Shown one piece after another: positions 1-8,206 of a DNA stretch of 52,886 nucleotides (positions are counted from its first letter, which is position 1; the number at the start of each line of letters is the position of its first letter). Where the stretch lies: contig CAUEYX010000021.1 in the NCBI GenBank assembly GCA_959022495.1, positions 1 through 52,886 of the forward strand. The letters run 5' to 3'. The notes below the pieces were generated by a model that had not been told where the DNA came from, did not search any database, and was given only the letters and a program-made list of their open reading frames with translations. This stretch comes from an uncultured Lachnospiraceae bacterium (GTDB taxonomy: Bacteria > Bacillota > Clostridia > Lachnospirales > Lachnospiraceae). A program made the position numbers and the translations under genes.

Positions 1-240
1 AGCGGTACCTTGTACCTGCAATCCGCTATAGCAGGGGTGATATTGCGCAGAGGGCGGCAGCCTGCAGAGCTGCCCCCGGTAAGTGACGTTGATGTCCGGG
101 TCTCACGCGACGGGAACTTGTGAACCGTGTCAGGCCGGGAACGGAGCAGCACTAAGCAGGACCTTCCGGGTGCCGTGAGGGTGCCTGGGCTGAGTTAACT
201 GCCGGGGTAACGTCTGTGGGTCATGTTCGAAGCGCAATGC
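1..240 (+). ncRNA. ffs: Signal recognition particle RNA, large Gram-positive type (5' truncated)
   Basis: The 5' part carries the block AGCGGTACCTTGTA...CAATCCGCTATAGCAGG typical of the Alu-domain side of Bacillus/Clostridia SRP RNA. Positions 129-152 carry the conserved domain IV sequence (GTCAGGCCGGGAACGGAGC then AGCA), which binds Ffh. The RNA is the scaffold of the co-translational membrane-targeting particle. Its first bases lie upstream of the window and the 3' end is an estimate, because the closing helix needs the missing 5' strand. Adjacency to tadA is common in Clostridia. No protein gene is credible across this stretch. Confidence 0.9.
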
Positions 241-273
241 ACGCAAAGAAAAAATCCGCGCAGCATAAGGCGC

Positions 274-318
274 AGAAAAACAGCCGGCTGTTTCCCATCC
301 CGGGAAGCTGCCGGCTGT
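274..318 (-). terminator. Rho-independent terminator after tadA
   Basis: A 9-bp perfect stem (280-288 with 310-318, ACAGCCGGC/GCCGGCTGT) is extended by a second TTCCC/GGGAA pairing inside. Read on the minus strand it is followed by a run of five T. It lies about 58 bp past the tadA stop codon and also separates tadA from the plus-strand SRP RNA. Confidence 0.75.
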
Positions 319-375
319 CTGATTGTCCGCCGATTTCCGCTCTGTACCGGGAAATTCATTCACAAAAACCGGAGA

Positions 376-915
376 CTACTCTATCCCCGGCTCCTCCCCG
401 GCCAGACTCTTTCTGCGCATCTTCTGTTTCAGGCGCAGCTCTTTGAAAAAGCGCTTCATCAGCGCGCTGCACTCTTCCCCCAGCACACCGGTCTCAAGCT
501 CTGCCTGATGGTTAAATTCCTTCATATCCAACAGATTTAAAATCGATCCCGCGCACCCGGCTTTCGGGTTCATGCAGCCCACCACCACCCTGGCAACCCG
601 TGACTGGACAATAGCACCGGCACACATCTGACATGGTTCCAGCGTCACATACAGCGTACAGTCCTCCAGTCTCCAGTCCCCCATCTTTTTCCCCGCTTTC
701 CGAATCGCGGTGATCTCCGCGTGGGCCAGAGGATTCTTGTCCGTATTTCTGCGGTTATATCCTCTGCCGATGACCTTCCCTTCATGGACAATCACGCAGC
801 CGATGGGCGTCTCATCCAGAGCGTACGCTTTCTCCGCCAGGCGGATCGCCTGGCGCATATACTTTTCATCTGTCTTTTTCTGGTCTTCCATGTGTTCCCT
901 GCGCATCACTGTCAT
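376..915 (-). CDS. tadA: tRNA-specific adenosine-34 deaminase TadA
   Basis: Deaminates adenosine to inosine at the wobble position of tRNA-Arg(ACG). This 179-residue protein is slightly longer than usual (about 150-165). It shows the cytidine/deoxycytidylate-deaminase fold signature: HAE near residue 66 (zinc ligand plus proton-shuttling Glu) and PCQMC near residues 94-98 (two Cys zinc ligands), followed by the family-typical CAG and a Leu/Asp-rich segment before the C-terminal helix. Two starts are possible: the first ATG has GGAAGG about 6 nt upstream, and the ninth codon (MEDQKK) has AGGGA, so the N-terminus is uncertain by eight residues. It appears monocistronic and divergent from the next gene. 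Confidence 0.93.
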   Translation of the reverse strand: MTVMRREHMEDQKKTDEKYMRQAIRLAEKAYALDETPIGCVIVHEGKVIGRGYNRRNTDKNPLAHAEITAIRKAGKKMGDWRLEDCTLYVTLEPCQMCAGAIVQSRVARVVVGCMNPKAGCAGSILNLLDMKEFNHQAELETGVLGEECSALMKRFFKELRLKQKMRRKSLAGEEPGIE

Positions 916-1001
916 AACATTCCTTCCGTCCCCTGTTCTTTTTCTGCTCTTTTTCGAATAGACTAGACTGAAAAAGACAAGACCAGAGGCAATTTTAATC
1001 T

Positions 1002-2264
1002 ATGAATTCCGGTATCTTCTATTTATACGAATACGAAAACAACAAGCGCAGCAGAAACGTGGGCTTCATTAAGGCCGCGCGTCACTACCGCTCCTGTATC
1101 CTCCAGATCCACGCCAACGGCATTCCCGTGGGCAATGGCGCGGCCCTGGAACTCTATGCATTTTATCGGGACAATGAGGCTCTAATCGCAGAGCAGATCG
1201 CTGTCCTGAACTGCTTCAGGAGAAATATCTCCGCACGGCTGCCCGTGGCAGAATCCAATTTCCCCGAGGGGCGTCCCCTCTCACAGATTGACGGGTTTCT
1301 GATCCGTCTTCCGGGAAGCGCCACCCCTCTTTTCTGGATGGCTTCCGCCTTTTTCTTCGATGTGGATATCAGCCGGCTTACCGTTCCTTCCCGGCAGTGT
1401 CCGCCCACAGAGCTTACCGCCGCGGAGAAAAGCAGTCCGGAAGAGCGCTCCTTGGAATCTTCTCCCGGCTCCCTGACGGAAGAGCCCCCGCAGGAAACGG
1501 ATCTCCCGCCTTCCAAAGGTTCACCAGCCGCGGTATCCGGCGGGAACCCTGACGATTCTCCCGCCGAAGCAGATGGAGAAGAAATCACCGAAACCAACAT
1601 CCCTGCGGACAGCCGTACCGAACCTGACTCAGAGTCCGGCACAAAGTCCGGCATGAATACCGCTCCGGATACCGGCGCTGCTCTCTCTGCGGATTCCGTT
1701 CCGGAGACGGCTGGGGATGCCGGCGCAGACACTTCCGCGGACACTGGTCCGGTTCTGGCTGGGGATGCCGGCACAGGCACTTCCGTGGACGACGTTCCGA
1801 CCGTTCCCGCTGATCCCGGAACAAACGCAGGGACAGACGGTCCTGCAGATACCGCTTCGGATACCGCGGCTTCGACTGTGACTTCGCAGGTGGACACGGA
1901 AAACGGCATAAACCAGGCAGAGATCCCTTCAGAGGAGCCGTCCGGCCAGCCCACGGCAAGAAAGATCCAGCGCTCGGACATTGTCCAGCTTCCCAGAAAG
2001 TTCTGGCCGCTTGCCAACAACAGTTTCCTGCTCCACGGATACCATAACTACAATCACCTCATGCTCATTGAGGAGGACGGACGGATGTGGCTGGGCGTCC
2101 CCGGCATCTATGACCCGCAGGAAGCCCGCGCCGCGGATCTCTTCGGATTCCCGCGCTTTACCCGCTCCTGCGCCGCATTCCCCGGTCTGACGGCAGAGGA
2201 GAAAAGCGACAGCAGCGATTTCGGCCATTGGTGCCGCTGTGTGGGCAGCCGACGTCCCCGCTGA
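1002..2264 (+). CDS. Conserved hypothetical protein with long acidic low-complexity linker
   Basis: A 420-residue protein in three parts. The N-terminal globular domain (about 1-130, opening MNSGIFYLYEYENNKRSRNV) is rich in aromatic residues. The middle (about 130-320) is a disordered Asp/Ala/Thr/Pro/Ser-rich linker with degenerate ADTxxD- and GDAGxDTS-like repeats. The C-terminal domain (about 325-400) contains the string LLHGYHNYNHLMLIEE and a WLGVPGIYD motif. There is no signal peptide or membrane segment, so it is probably cytoplasmic. I believe this arrangement matches a Lachnospiraceae-restricted family (DUF6128-like), but I cannot verify that. It converges on dgt with only 15 bp between the stop codons. 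Function unknown. Confidence 0.75.
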   Translation: MNSGIFYLYEYENNKRSRNVGFIKAARHYRSCILQIHANGIPVGNGAALELYAFYRDNEALIAEQIAVLNCFRRNISARLPVAESNFPEGRPLSQIDGFLIRLPGSATPLFWMASAFFFDVDISRLTVPSRQCPPTELTAAEKSSPEERSLESSPGSLTEEPPQETDLPPSKGSPAAVSGGNPDDSPAEADGEEITETNIPADSRTEPDSESGTKSGMNTAPDTGAALSADSVPETAGDAGADTSADTGPVLAGDAGTGTSVDDVPTVPADPGTNAGTDGPADTASDTAASTVTSQVDTENGINQAEIPSEEPSGQPTARKIQRSDIVQLPRKFWPLANNSFLLHGYHNYNHLMLIEEDGRMWLGVPGIYDPQEARAADLFGFPRFTRSCAAFPGLTAEEKSDSSDFGHWCRCVGSRRPR

Positions 2265-2279
2265 TCCGGTTCTCTGATT

Positions 2280-3686
2280 TTAGAGCATGCCGTTCATTTC
2301 CTGATACAGACGTTTCGCGTAACTGTCTGTCATGCCGCACACATAATCTGTCACGAGGAGGAGACGCAGATAGAGCTTCTCCTCCTCACTCTTTCCCGCC
2401 GCCTGCAGTTTATACGCGTTCTTATAATTATCCGATATAAAAGAAACCACCCGCCTGTCGATGGTATCCTGCGGTTCTTCTGTATCATAATACAGGACCG
2501 CGTGAACCAGCTTATCCATCAGGTCGTTGAGGATCGTTGACTCCGACACCTCCATCTTATAGATTGCCATCGACGAGAACACATACCTGTACGCCATGTC
2601 CCCCAGCAGGTCCATCAGCCGCTGCCCGTATGTTCCGTAAAATAAGTCGTGGCAGAATGTGCCCGCCATGATCTTGTCATAATTGGAAGTAAAACCGAAT
2701 GTGGCGCAGCTGATGAGAAATCCCTGGGCGCTCACGATCCAGTTCTTCACAGCATAGGACTCTGGGCTGCTTACGCCCTTGCTGATCCCCCTCTCATAGA
2801 GCTGGCGCAGCTTCTCAAGGGGCCGGAAGGGAGACTGCGGCAGCTCCCGCTCCAGGCATGCGAGCTCCCGCTCCAGAGTGTAATATGTAATAAAGCCCTT
2901 CACAAAGGCATCTTCAATATCCGCTGTCTTATATGCCAGGTCATCCGCCGCCTCCAGTATGAAAGTGAGAGGATGTCTGTTCTTCCCCGCTCCCGTGGAC
3001 TCCGTCACATCCCGGAAGATCTTTTCGTCCGCCAGATAATATCCCATTTTCTTATCCTTGATATTCTCTCCCGCCTCATTGATCTCAGTGGAAGCTGCCG
3101 GATATTTTATGATCGTATTGAGCAGGGCATAGGTCAGATTCATGCCATGCTCATCCACCAGATAGTGAAGCCTCGTGACCAGGCGGAGAGCCTGGGCATT
3201 GCCCTCGAAGTGAAGGAGGTCCTGCTTCATCTGCTCATTGAGCATCTCTTCTGCCGTCCTGCCGCCGAACGTCAGACGGGGCAGGTTCCGCGCGAACCAC
3301 TCCCGGATGGCAATCTCCCCAAAATGCCCGAAAGGCGGGTTCCCAATGTCATGGATCAGCCCCGCGCATTCGAGAATATGTGAGATATCTTCTTTCATCT
3401 GGGGAGTAAATCCGGAGTTCTTCCTGTATGTTAAAATATTTTCCCCGATATTCTGCCCAAGGGATTTCCCCAGGGAGGACACCTCCAGGGAATGGGTCAG
3501 CCTTGTGCGGATAAAATCACTTTTATCAAGAGGGAATACCTGTGTCTTATCCTGAAGCCTCCGGAACGAGGCACTGCCTATAATTCGGTGGTAATCTTTC
3601 TCAAACTCACTGCGGAGGTCAGCAGACCGCTGTCTGTGCGCGCTCTCACGCTGCCGCTTCGCGGACAGAAGCTTCTTCCATTCCAT
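2280..3686 (-). CDS. dgt: Deoxyguanosinetriphosphate triphosphohydrolase-like HD protein
   Basis: Predicted to hydrolyse dNTPs to deoxynucleosides plus triphosphate, controlling nucleotide pools. The HD-superfamily metal site is visible: H in RTRLTHSLEV (about residue 65), then HDIGNPPFGHFGE (about 113-125), and a later Asp in the helix reading EAADDLAYKTADIEDAF. The N-terminal RIIGSASFRRLQDKTQVFP is the dGTPase family signature. Length (468) fits the family. The start ATG has a GGAGG-rich ribosome-binding site. It follows the XRE-like gene on the same strand, with about 150 bp and two hairpins between them. Confidence 0.93.
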   Translation of the reverse strand: MEWKKLLSAKRQRESAHRQRSADLRSEFEKDYHRIIGSASFRRLQDKTQVFPLDKSDFIRTRLTHSLEVSSLGKSLGQNIGENILTYRKNSGFTPQMKEDISHILECAGLIHDIGNPPFGHFGEIAIREWFARNLPRLTFGGRTAEEMLNEQMKQDLLHFEGNAQALRLVTRLHYLVDEHGMNLTYALLNTIIKYPAASTEINEAGENIKDKKMGYYLADEKIFRDVTESTGAGKNRHPLTFILEAADDLAYKTADIEDAFVKGFITYYTLERELACLERELPQSPFRPLEKLRQLYERGISKGVSSPESYAVKNWIVSAQGFLISCATFGFTSNYDKIMAGTFCHDLFYGTYGQRLMDLLGDMAYRYVFSSMAIYKMEVSESTILNDLMDKLVHAVLYYDTEEPQDTIDRRVVSFISDNYKNAYKLQAAGKSEEEKLYLRLLLVTDYVCGMTDSYAKRLYQEMNGML

Positions 3687-3758
3687 CCTCTCTCCTCCTT
3701 TCGTATCCCGCGCCCGGGACCGGGATCTGTCTCTGCCTGATCTGTCGTCTGATATGTC

Positions 3759-3786
3759 TCACCCCGCAGGCTGTGCTGCGGGGTGA
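3759..3786. other. Perfect 11-bp hairpin upstream of dgt
   Basis: TCACCCCGCAG and CTGCGGGGTGA pair perfectly around a 6-nt loop. Neither side is followed by a T tract, so it is not a typical intrinsic terminator. It lies between the XRE-like gene and dgt and could be an mRNA processing or stabilising structure. Confidence 0.5.
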
Positions 3787-3812
3787 AATTGTATGTCTCT
3801 ATTTATTATTTT

Positions 3813-3854
3813 CCGCCGGTTTATTCTTTTCTGTCAGTCAAGATAAACCGGCGG
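3813..3854. other. 12-bp inverted repeat spanning the stop codon of the XRE-like gene
   Basis: CCGCCGGTTTAT (3813-3824) pairs perfectly with ATAAACCGGCGG (3843-3854). The minus-strand stop codon of the XRE-like gene lies in the loop. The sequence following on the minus strand is A-rich rather than T-rich, so termination is doubtful. It may shield the mRNA 3' end. Confidence 0.45.
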
Positions 3855-4874
3855 CTCATATGCTTTGCCCAGAAGCGCTTTCTTGCGTTCCTGAAGCCCG
3901 AGAAATGCCCACTCTGTCATATCTGTCCATTTATGGATGGTACGGTCATACACCTGGACATACCCGATCCTCGTAGGGTGCATGCGCACGCTGTTAGACT
4001 GGTATTCTCTGCCTGTATACGGGTTGATCTCTCCTGCCGCCTCGCTCTCTTCCGCATCATTCTGGGAAATCACCGGCTCAAAGTCTTCCTCCCCTTTCCC
4101 GGCGTACTCTGCCTGGGGCGCTTCTGCCTCCGCCTGCGCTGCTGCCGCTTCCGCCGAGGCTGCCTCCGGCTCCATCTCCATGCCTTCTGCAGGATTTACC
4201 GCCTGTTCAGCCGCCGTCTCTTCGAATGCCGCCTCCGTTCCTGCCACTGCGGCTGTCTCTTTCTCCTCCGCGGCTTCAGCGCCGGACCCATTCTTATTCT
4301 GCTTCCTGCGCAGGAAAAGCCCCCCGCGCAGAATGCCTTCCTTTTTCGGCTTTTCCAGTTCTTTTCTGATCTCTTCCACGGGCTCCCCGGCTTTGACGCT
4401 CTCCTCCAGCTCGGTCAGTTCCCGATGCATATCATAAAGCTCGCCGATGGTCACATCCCGCTCGGCGGAATCTGCACCCTCTGCCTTTTCCGCCCGGGCA
4501 GCCGACGCTTCATATCCTGCTGTCTCCGCCGTGTTATCTTCTGTCACGCGTTCTTCTGCCACAGACGAAATTTTCTCCGCCTTTCCAGCCACCGCCTCTG
4601 TGCGCGCGGCAGCCGCCCTTTCCAGAGCCGCCGTGCTCCGCTGGGGCTGCACATCCACGGACATGATGCTCAGGCGGAACGGACACTCCAGGATCTCAGC
4701 GATCATACGCATATCCTGCTCCTGAAAGTTATCTCTGCCCAGTCTCTGTGTGAGGTTCTGTCTTGACATTTTCTTTCCGGTCTTCTCTTCGATCAGCTCC
4801 GCGAGCTGTTTGATGGTCATCCCTTTTCTCCCCAGGATAATCTTGACCTGTTCCCCAAATGTTAAATCTTCCAT
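3834..4874 (-). CDS. XRE/HTH-like protein with Ala/Glu-rich linker and conserved C-terminal tail
   Basis: Residues 1-70 look like a Cro/C1-type helix-turn-helix (FGEQVKIILGRKGMTIKQLA, then SRQNLTQRL with a recognition-helix pattern), suggesting DNA binding. Residues about 80-280 are a low-complexity Ala/Glu/Lys-rich segment that may be disordered or coiled. The C-terminal 65 residues (INPYTGREYQSNSVRMHPTR, then YVQVYDRTIHKWTDMTEWA) are compact and aromatic and look conserved rather than random. No membrane segment. A strong AAGGAGG site precedes the ATG. The VanY-type gene ends about 77 bp upstream on the same strand. Regulatory function is inferred from the HTH only. Confidence 0.75.
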   Translation of the reverse strand: MEDLTFGEQVKIILGRKGMTIKQLAELIEEKTGKKMSRQNLTQRLGRDNFQEQDMRMIAEILECPFRLSIMSVDVQPQRSTAALERAAAARTEAVAGKAEKISSVAEERVTEDNTAETAGYEASAARAEKAEGADSAERDVTIGELYDMHRELTELEESVKAGEPVEEIRKELEKPKKEGILRGGLFLRRKQNKNGSGAEAAEEKETAAVAGTEAAFEETAAEQAVNPAEGMEMEPEAASAEAAAAQAEAEAPQAEYAGKGEEDFEPVISQNDAEESEAAGEINPYTGREYQSNSVRMHPTRIGYVQVYDRTIHKWTDMTEWAFLGLQERKKALLGKAYEPPVYLD

Positions 4875-4951
4875 GGTTTTCCTCCTTATGTATATTATTG
4901 ATACTCTCCTGTATCCTTTCCGTCCCTGCGGCGGAAAGATCGATACGGCAG

Positions 4952-5752
4952 TTACTCTCCGAGGTATTCCTCCAGAGTAATATTCTGCTCATGTATTTCT
5001 TTCGCGGCAGCCTCCCCCACATATCGGTAATGCCACGGTTCATATATAATCCCGGTCACGTCTCCCTTATCCGGTGGATAGCGCAGGATAAACCCATATT
5101 CCCAGCAGTGCTCCATCAGCCACTGCTGTTCCGGAGTATCCCCCTGCCGGTCATCCAGCGCCTCATACGCGGACGCAATGATATCCACCGCAAGCCCGGT
5201 CGCGTGCTCGCTGGTCCCCGGAACGGCCACGGATTTCTTTGTCTCGTCATATGCGTCCAGCGGGGTATACCCCTGGCTGATCCAGTCCTGCATGGTGCCG
5301 TTAAACACGGTTCTCTGATGGTCATAGGACCGGTAAGCAGACGCCACATACATACTCAGCCCTGCTGTCTGCGCGTCTCCAAGCATCCGGTCAAGGGGCT
5401 CTTTGATCCTGGCATCCACAGAGCGCTCGCTCTCCACCTCGTACAGTTCCGCCGGGGCATAAGACGTATCCAGCGGGTGTGTTTCATTTACAAGGGCCAG
5501 TGCCCAGCCCTCCTCCCCTGACATGAGAAGCCCCGCGTTGTTATGGGCGGCACTATATTTATTCGCCTGAAGTTTCAAGTCTTCATTCGACTGCTTTAAT
5601 TTTGAATTCTGCTTTTCAAACTCGGCTTCCTTGCCGGATATCACAATATTGGCTATTAAGACAGTAAAAAGAATCCCAGCGGCAGCGCCAATAATCCCGC
5701 CGGCGGCAAACACTCTTCTCAGCCTCTGGTCCAGATTCACCTTTTTCTTCAT
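4952..5752 (-). CDS. Membrane-anchored D-alanyl-D-alanine carboxypeptidase, M15B (VanY/DdcY type)
   Basis: Trims the terminal D-Ala of peptidoglycan pentapeptides outside the membrane. Residues about 12-36 form a single N-terminal membrane anchor (AAGGIIGAAAGILFTVLIAN), then a short coiled coil, then the peptidase domain. Zinc and catalytic motifs are present: YVASAYRSYDHQ, SEHATGLAVD (H and D zinc ligands) and YEPWHYRYVG (catalytic E and zinc H). Length (266) fits the family. The start overlaps the stop of the upstream phosphopantetheinyl transferase by ATGA, so the two are translationally coupled. Nothing nearby resembles vanRS or vanHAX, so a housekeeping wall role is more likely than glycopeptide resistance. 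Confidence 0.92.
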   Translation of the reverse strand: MKKKVNLDQRLRRVFAAGGIIGAAAGILFTVLIANIVISGKEAEFEKQNSKLKQSNEDLKLQANKYSAAHNNAGLLMSGEEGWALALVNETHPLDTSYAPAELYEVESERSVDARIKEPLDRMLGDAQTAGLSMYVASAYRSYDHQRTVFNGTMQDWISQGYTPLDAYDETKKSVAVPGTSEHATGLAVDIIASAYEALDDRQGDTPEQQWLMEHCWEYGFILRYPPDKGDVTGIIYEPWHYRYVGEAAAKEIHEQNITLEEYLGE

Positions 5753-6375
5753 AATTTCAACTCCGTATTCAGCCTGGCATCAATGTCTTTGTCAGTAGAA
5801 CACACTGCCATTTTGTATGGCAGCCCTTTTACTTTATACTCCATATAATAATAGCGTTCCTGAAATTCCTCCGGCTGCCTTACAAGCACCGGCGGCTCCC
5901 CCAAACGGATGCAGAAAGCATCCGCGGAAAGCGCCATCCCCCTCCCGGTCGCCTTCATAAAGCTCTCCTTCAGCACCCAGTAACGGAAAAAAAGCTCTGT
6001 CTTCTTCTCTTCCGTCTCTTCTCTGAGAATGGATTCGTATTCTTCCCGGCAGAAAAAGCGTCCCGCCACATTTTCCCTGAGCTTGCCGATCCGCTCCAGG
6101 TCACACCCCACGCGCTCCCGTCTGCCGTCCAGCTCAGCGGCGCACATCACATATGTGCCGGAGTGGGAAAAATTGTGTGCGGTATCTTCCGGAAAGCCGT
6201 ATTCCGCTCGGATTTTCTGCCAAAGGCTCCACACTCCCACGCTCTGCGCCTTCCGGTCCTTAAGACGGAGGGCATCGGCTTTCACCCTGCGGAAATCCGG
6301 CAGGAGACGGTAATACTTCTTATAGCATGCTTCCTCATACAGCGGTGTCACATCCGCGATCCACGCCCTGACCAT
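5749..6375 (-). CDS. 4'-phosphopantetheinyl transferase, Sfp/AcpT family
   Basis: Transfers phosphopantetheine from CoA to a serine of carrier proteins. The Sfp-type signature is present: VGCDLERIG (about residues 99-107; Asp and Glu bind magnesium) and YWVLKESFMKATG (about 141-153; W-x-x-K-E-S). The NFSHSG before the first motif is the usual His-Ser element. At 208 residues it is typical of the Sfp group, not the 120-residue AcpS group. No nonribosomal peptide or polyketide synthase occurs in the window, so the partner carrier protein is elsewhere. The gene lies 2 nt from the stop of the GGDEF-EAL gene and overlaps the next gene, forming a three-gene unit. Confidence 0.9.
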   Translation of the reverse strand: MVRAWIADVTPLYEEACYKKYYRLLPDFRRVKADALRLKDRKAQSVGVWSLWQKIRAEYGFPEDTAHNFSHSGTYVMCAAELDGRRERVGCDLERIGKLRENVAGRFFCREEYESILREETEEKKTELFFRYWVLKESFMKATGRGMALSADAFCIRLGEPPVLVRQPEEFQERYYYMEYKVKGLPYKMAVCSTDKDIDARLNTELKL

Positions 6376-6377
6376 CC

Positions 6378-7997
6378 CTATCCTCTCAGATAGCGGACTT
6401 CAAATGTCTCTATGGTAATCGGCTTATTAAAGAGCACGCCCTGAGCGTGGTCACATCCCAGCTCTCCCAGGACATTTAACTGATCCTGGGTCTCCACGCC
6501 GGCCGCCTCCACGGAAGCTCCCAGCTGGCGGCAGATCTCGATGACCGCCTGAGCCACAATGCGGCTGCGGCTGTTCCCTACAATATTCGTAATCAAGCTC
6601 TTATCCAGCTTCAGCGCGTCAAACTCCATAAGAGATAAGATGGAGAAACTGGAGTCTTTCGCCCCAAAATGATCCAGAATGACCCGGACATTGCCTTTAC
6701 GGATCTTGCCGCTCGTCTCAGCAAGCATCTCCTGGTTCATATCACTTCCTGCCTCTGACACTTCCACTTCAAGATACTCGCAGCGCACGTGATATTTCTC
6801 AATGATTTTCATCATCTTTTCCGCCACGCTCTCCTGCCTGAGCGTAGCCCCGGCAAAATTCACCGCGATGGGAATCAGCGGGATATCCTCGATCTCCCAC
6901 CGGTGAAGCGTCCTGCACACCTCTTCAAAGACGTAAAGGTCAAGGTAATGGGACAGCTTGGTCTCTTCCAGCAGATTGATATATTTCCCCGGGTCAACAA
7001 TTCCCAGATCTTTGTGGTGATAGCGCACCACCGCCTCCGCGCCCGCGATATTCTCTGTCTGCACGTCCATCTTCGGCACGAGACAGACGATAAAGTTCCC
7101 CCTCTCGATATCCTCCAGGAGGTCCTGCTTGATGATAGGTTCATGATGCCCTTTTTTGAGATTTTTATAATACTTCTTTTTTTCCTCGCGCATCATGACC
7201 TCTGCGTGGTTCACCAGTTTATCGACATCAATGCCGACCTTCTCCCAGGCGTATCCCATGGATACAAGCCCCAGGCTGATGTTGTCCAGCTTGGTATGGG
7301 CGGCATAAATCTGCTTTGTGAAATTCTCGTAGGAAGTATTTTCGGACAGCACCAGGTACTCATCCCCTGTCAGGCGGTAGACGTCGCCGCTTCGGAAATA
7401 TTCTTCCAATACTTCACCCACACGGATCACAACCTCATCTCCGTACTCCCGGCCGAATTCTTTATTAAAGTTTTTCAGTCCGTTGATGTCAATGGACAGC
7501 GCGCCCAGGGACTTCAGCTCCTGTTCATTCACTTTGTCCAGGTAATCTACAAGGCTGTTGCGGTTCAGAAGTCCGGTAAGGTCATCGTGATAACTCAAAT
7601 ATTCCTGCTGCTTCTGCATTTTCTGGAGGGCGATTGCCTGCGGAATATACGGAAGAAGCGCCCGCATCAGATCCAGCGTACATCCTCCCCGGTGCACGCC
7701 CACAACCGCCAGTACAGCCGTTGTATCCCCGCTGATCTGACGGAACACGCTGTAGCTGTCAGCCGTTGTATCCGTGATCTCTTCCTTCATCCAGCGCGGC
7801 TGCTGGTCTTCCGGCAGCAGCTTCAGCCTGTCCCGCTGCCACTCCACATTCTCGGCGCACCATTCATAAATTGTCTCGATATCGCCCTGTTCTTTTTCTA
7901 TATAATAAGCGTACTCTGCGTCATAATAGTCACGCACTGTACTGAGCACGTCATTCATGATCTCCATGAGTGAACGCGGTATATAGCTATCGCTCAT
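6378..7997 (-). CDS. Degenerate GGDEF-EAL domain protein (probable c-di-GMP sensor or inactive enzyme)
   Basis: A 539-residue protein. Residues 1-165 are a GAF-like sensory region with no membrane segments, about 170-300 a GGDEF domain and about 305-535 an EAL domain. The diguanylate cyclase site reads RLTGDEY instead of RGGDEF. In the EAL domain the opening reads GAEAVVRY, the metal motif DDFG is DHFG, and the AEGVE motif is EAAGVET, so at least two metal ligands are altered, while VNFAG, the KLDKS lysine and the final AQG are retained. Synthesis is unlikely and hydrolysis doubtful. A nucleotide-binding or regulatory role is inferred. A GGGGAGAG ribosome site precedes the ATG. Confidence 0.88.
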   Translation of the reverse strand: MSDSYIPRSLMEIMNDVLSTVRDYYDAEYAYYIEKEQGDIETIYEWCAENVEWQRDRLKLLPEDQQPRWMKEEITDTTADSYSVFRQISGDTTAVLAVVGVHRGGCTLDLMRALLPYIPQAIALQKMQKQQEYLSYHDDLTGLLNRNSLVDYLDKVNEQELKSLGALSIDINGLKNFNKEFGREYGDEVVIRVGEVLEEYFRSGDVYRLTGDEYLVLSENTSYENFTKQIYAAHTKLDNISLGLVSMGYAWEKVGIDVDKLVNHAEVMMREEKKKYYKNLKKGHHEPIIKQDLLEDIERGNFIVCLVPKMDVQTENIAGAEAVVRYHHKDLGIVDPGKYINLLEETKLSHYLDLYVFEEVCRTLHRWEIEDIPLIPIAVNFAGATLRQESVAEKMMKIIEKYHVRCEYLEVEVSEAGSDMNQEMLAETSGKIRKGNVRVILDHFGAKDSSFSILSLMEFDALKLDKSLITNIVGNSRSRIVAQAVIEICRQLGASVEAAGVETQDQLNVLGELGCDHAQGVLFNKPITIETFEVRYLRG

Positions 7998-8072
7998 ATT
8001 TTCTCTCCCCTGCTGTATATGATTTGACGAACAACTGCTTCGTTATGTCTTTGTTAGGTTAAAATTGCATAC

Positions 8073-8101
8073 AAAAAAGGACTCCCTGCATATTACAGGG
8101 C
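8073..8101 (-). terminator. Terminator after the atp operon
   Basis: CCCTG and CAGGG (8084-8100) form a short hairpin with a 7-nt loop. On the minus strand the stem is followed, after 4 nt, by TTTTTT. The plus-strand side also has a T-rich tail, so it may work in both directions. It lies about 105 bp beyond the atpC stop. Confidence 0.6.
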
Positions 8102-8206
8102 ATTTTTATTTTAGTATACGCTCTTCTAAAATGCAAGATAAACCTCCTGAAAATAACAGCAGATCCATGCGCGCCGCACAGATCTGCCCTGTTCTTTCCT
8201 GACTTT

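Noticed and set aside
1163..2020. 285-codon minus-strand frame, Ser/Ala/Val/Pro-rich
   Set aside because: Reverse reading of the acidic linker of the plus-strand gene; no ribosome site or conserved domain.
3783..4766. 327-codon plus-strand frame opposite the HTH gene
   Set aside because: It is a shadow of the Ala/Glu-rich linker on the other strand; its composition is skewed to Cys/Leu/Arg and it has no ribosome site.
4952..5752. Vancomycin-resistance vanY
   Set aside because: The enzyme family fits, but there is no vanHAX, vanRS or related gene nearby; M15 carboxypeptidases are common housekeeping enzymes.
6789..7973. 394-codon plus-strand frame opposite the GGDEF-EAL gene
   Set aside because: Antisense shadow of a clear coding region.
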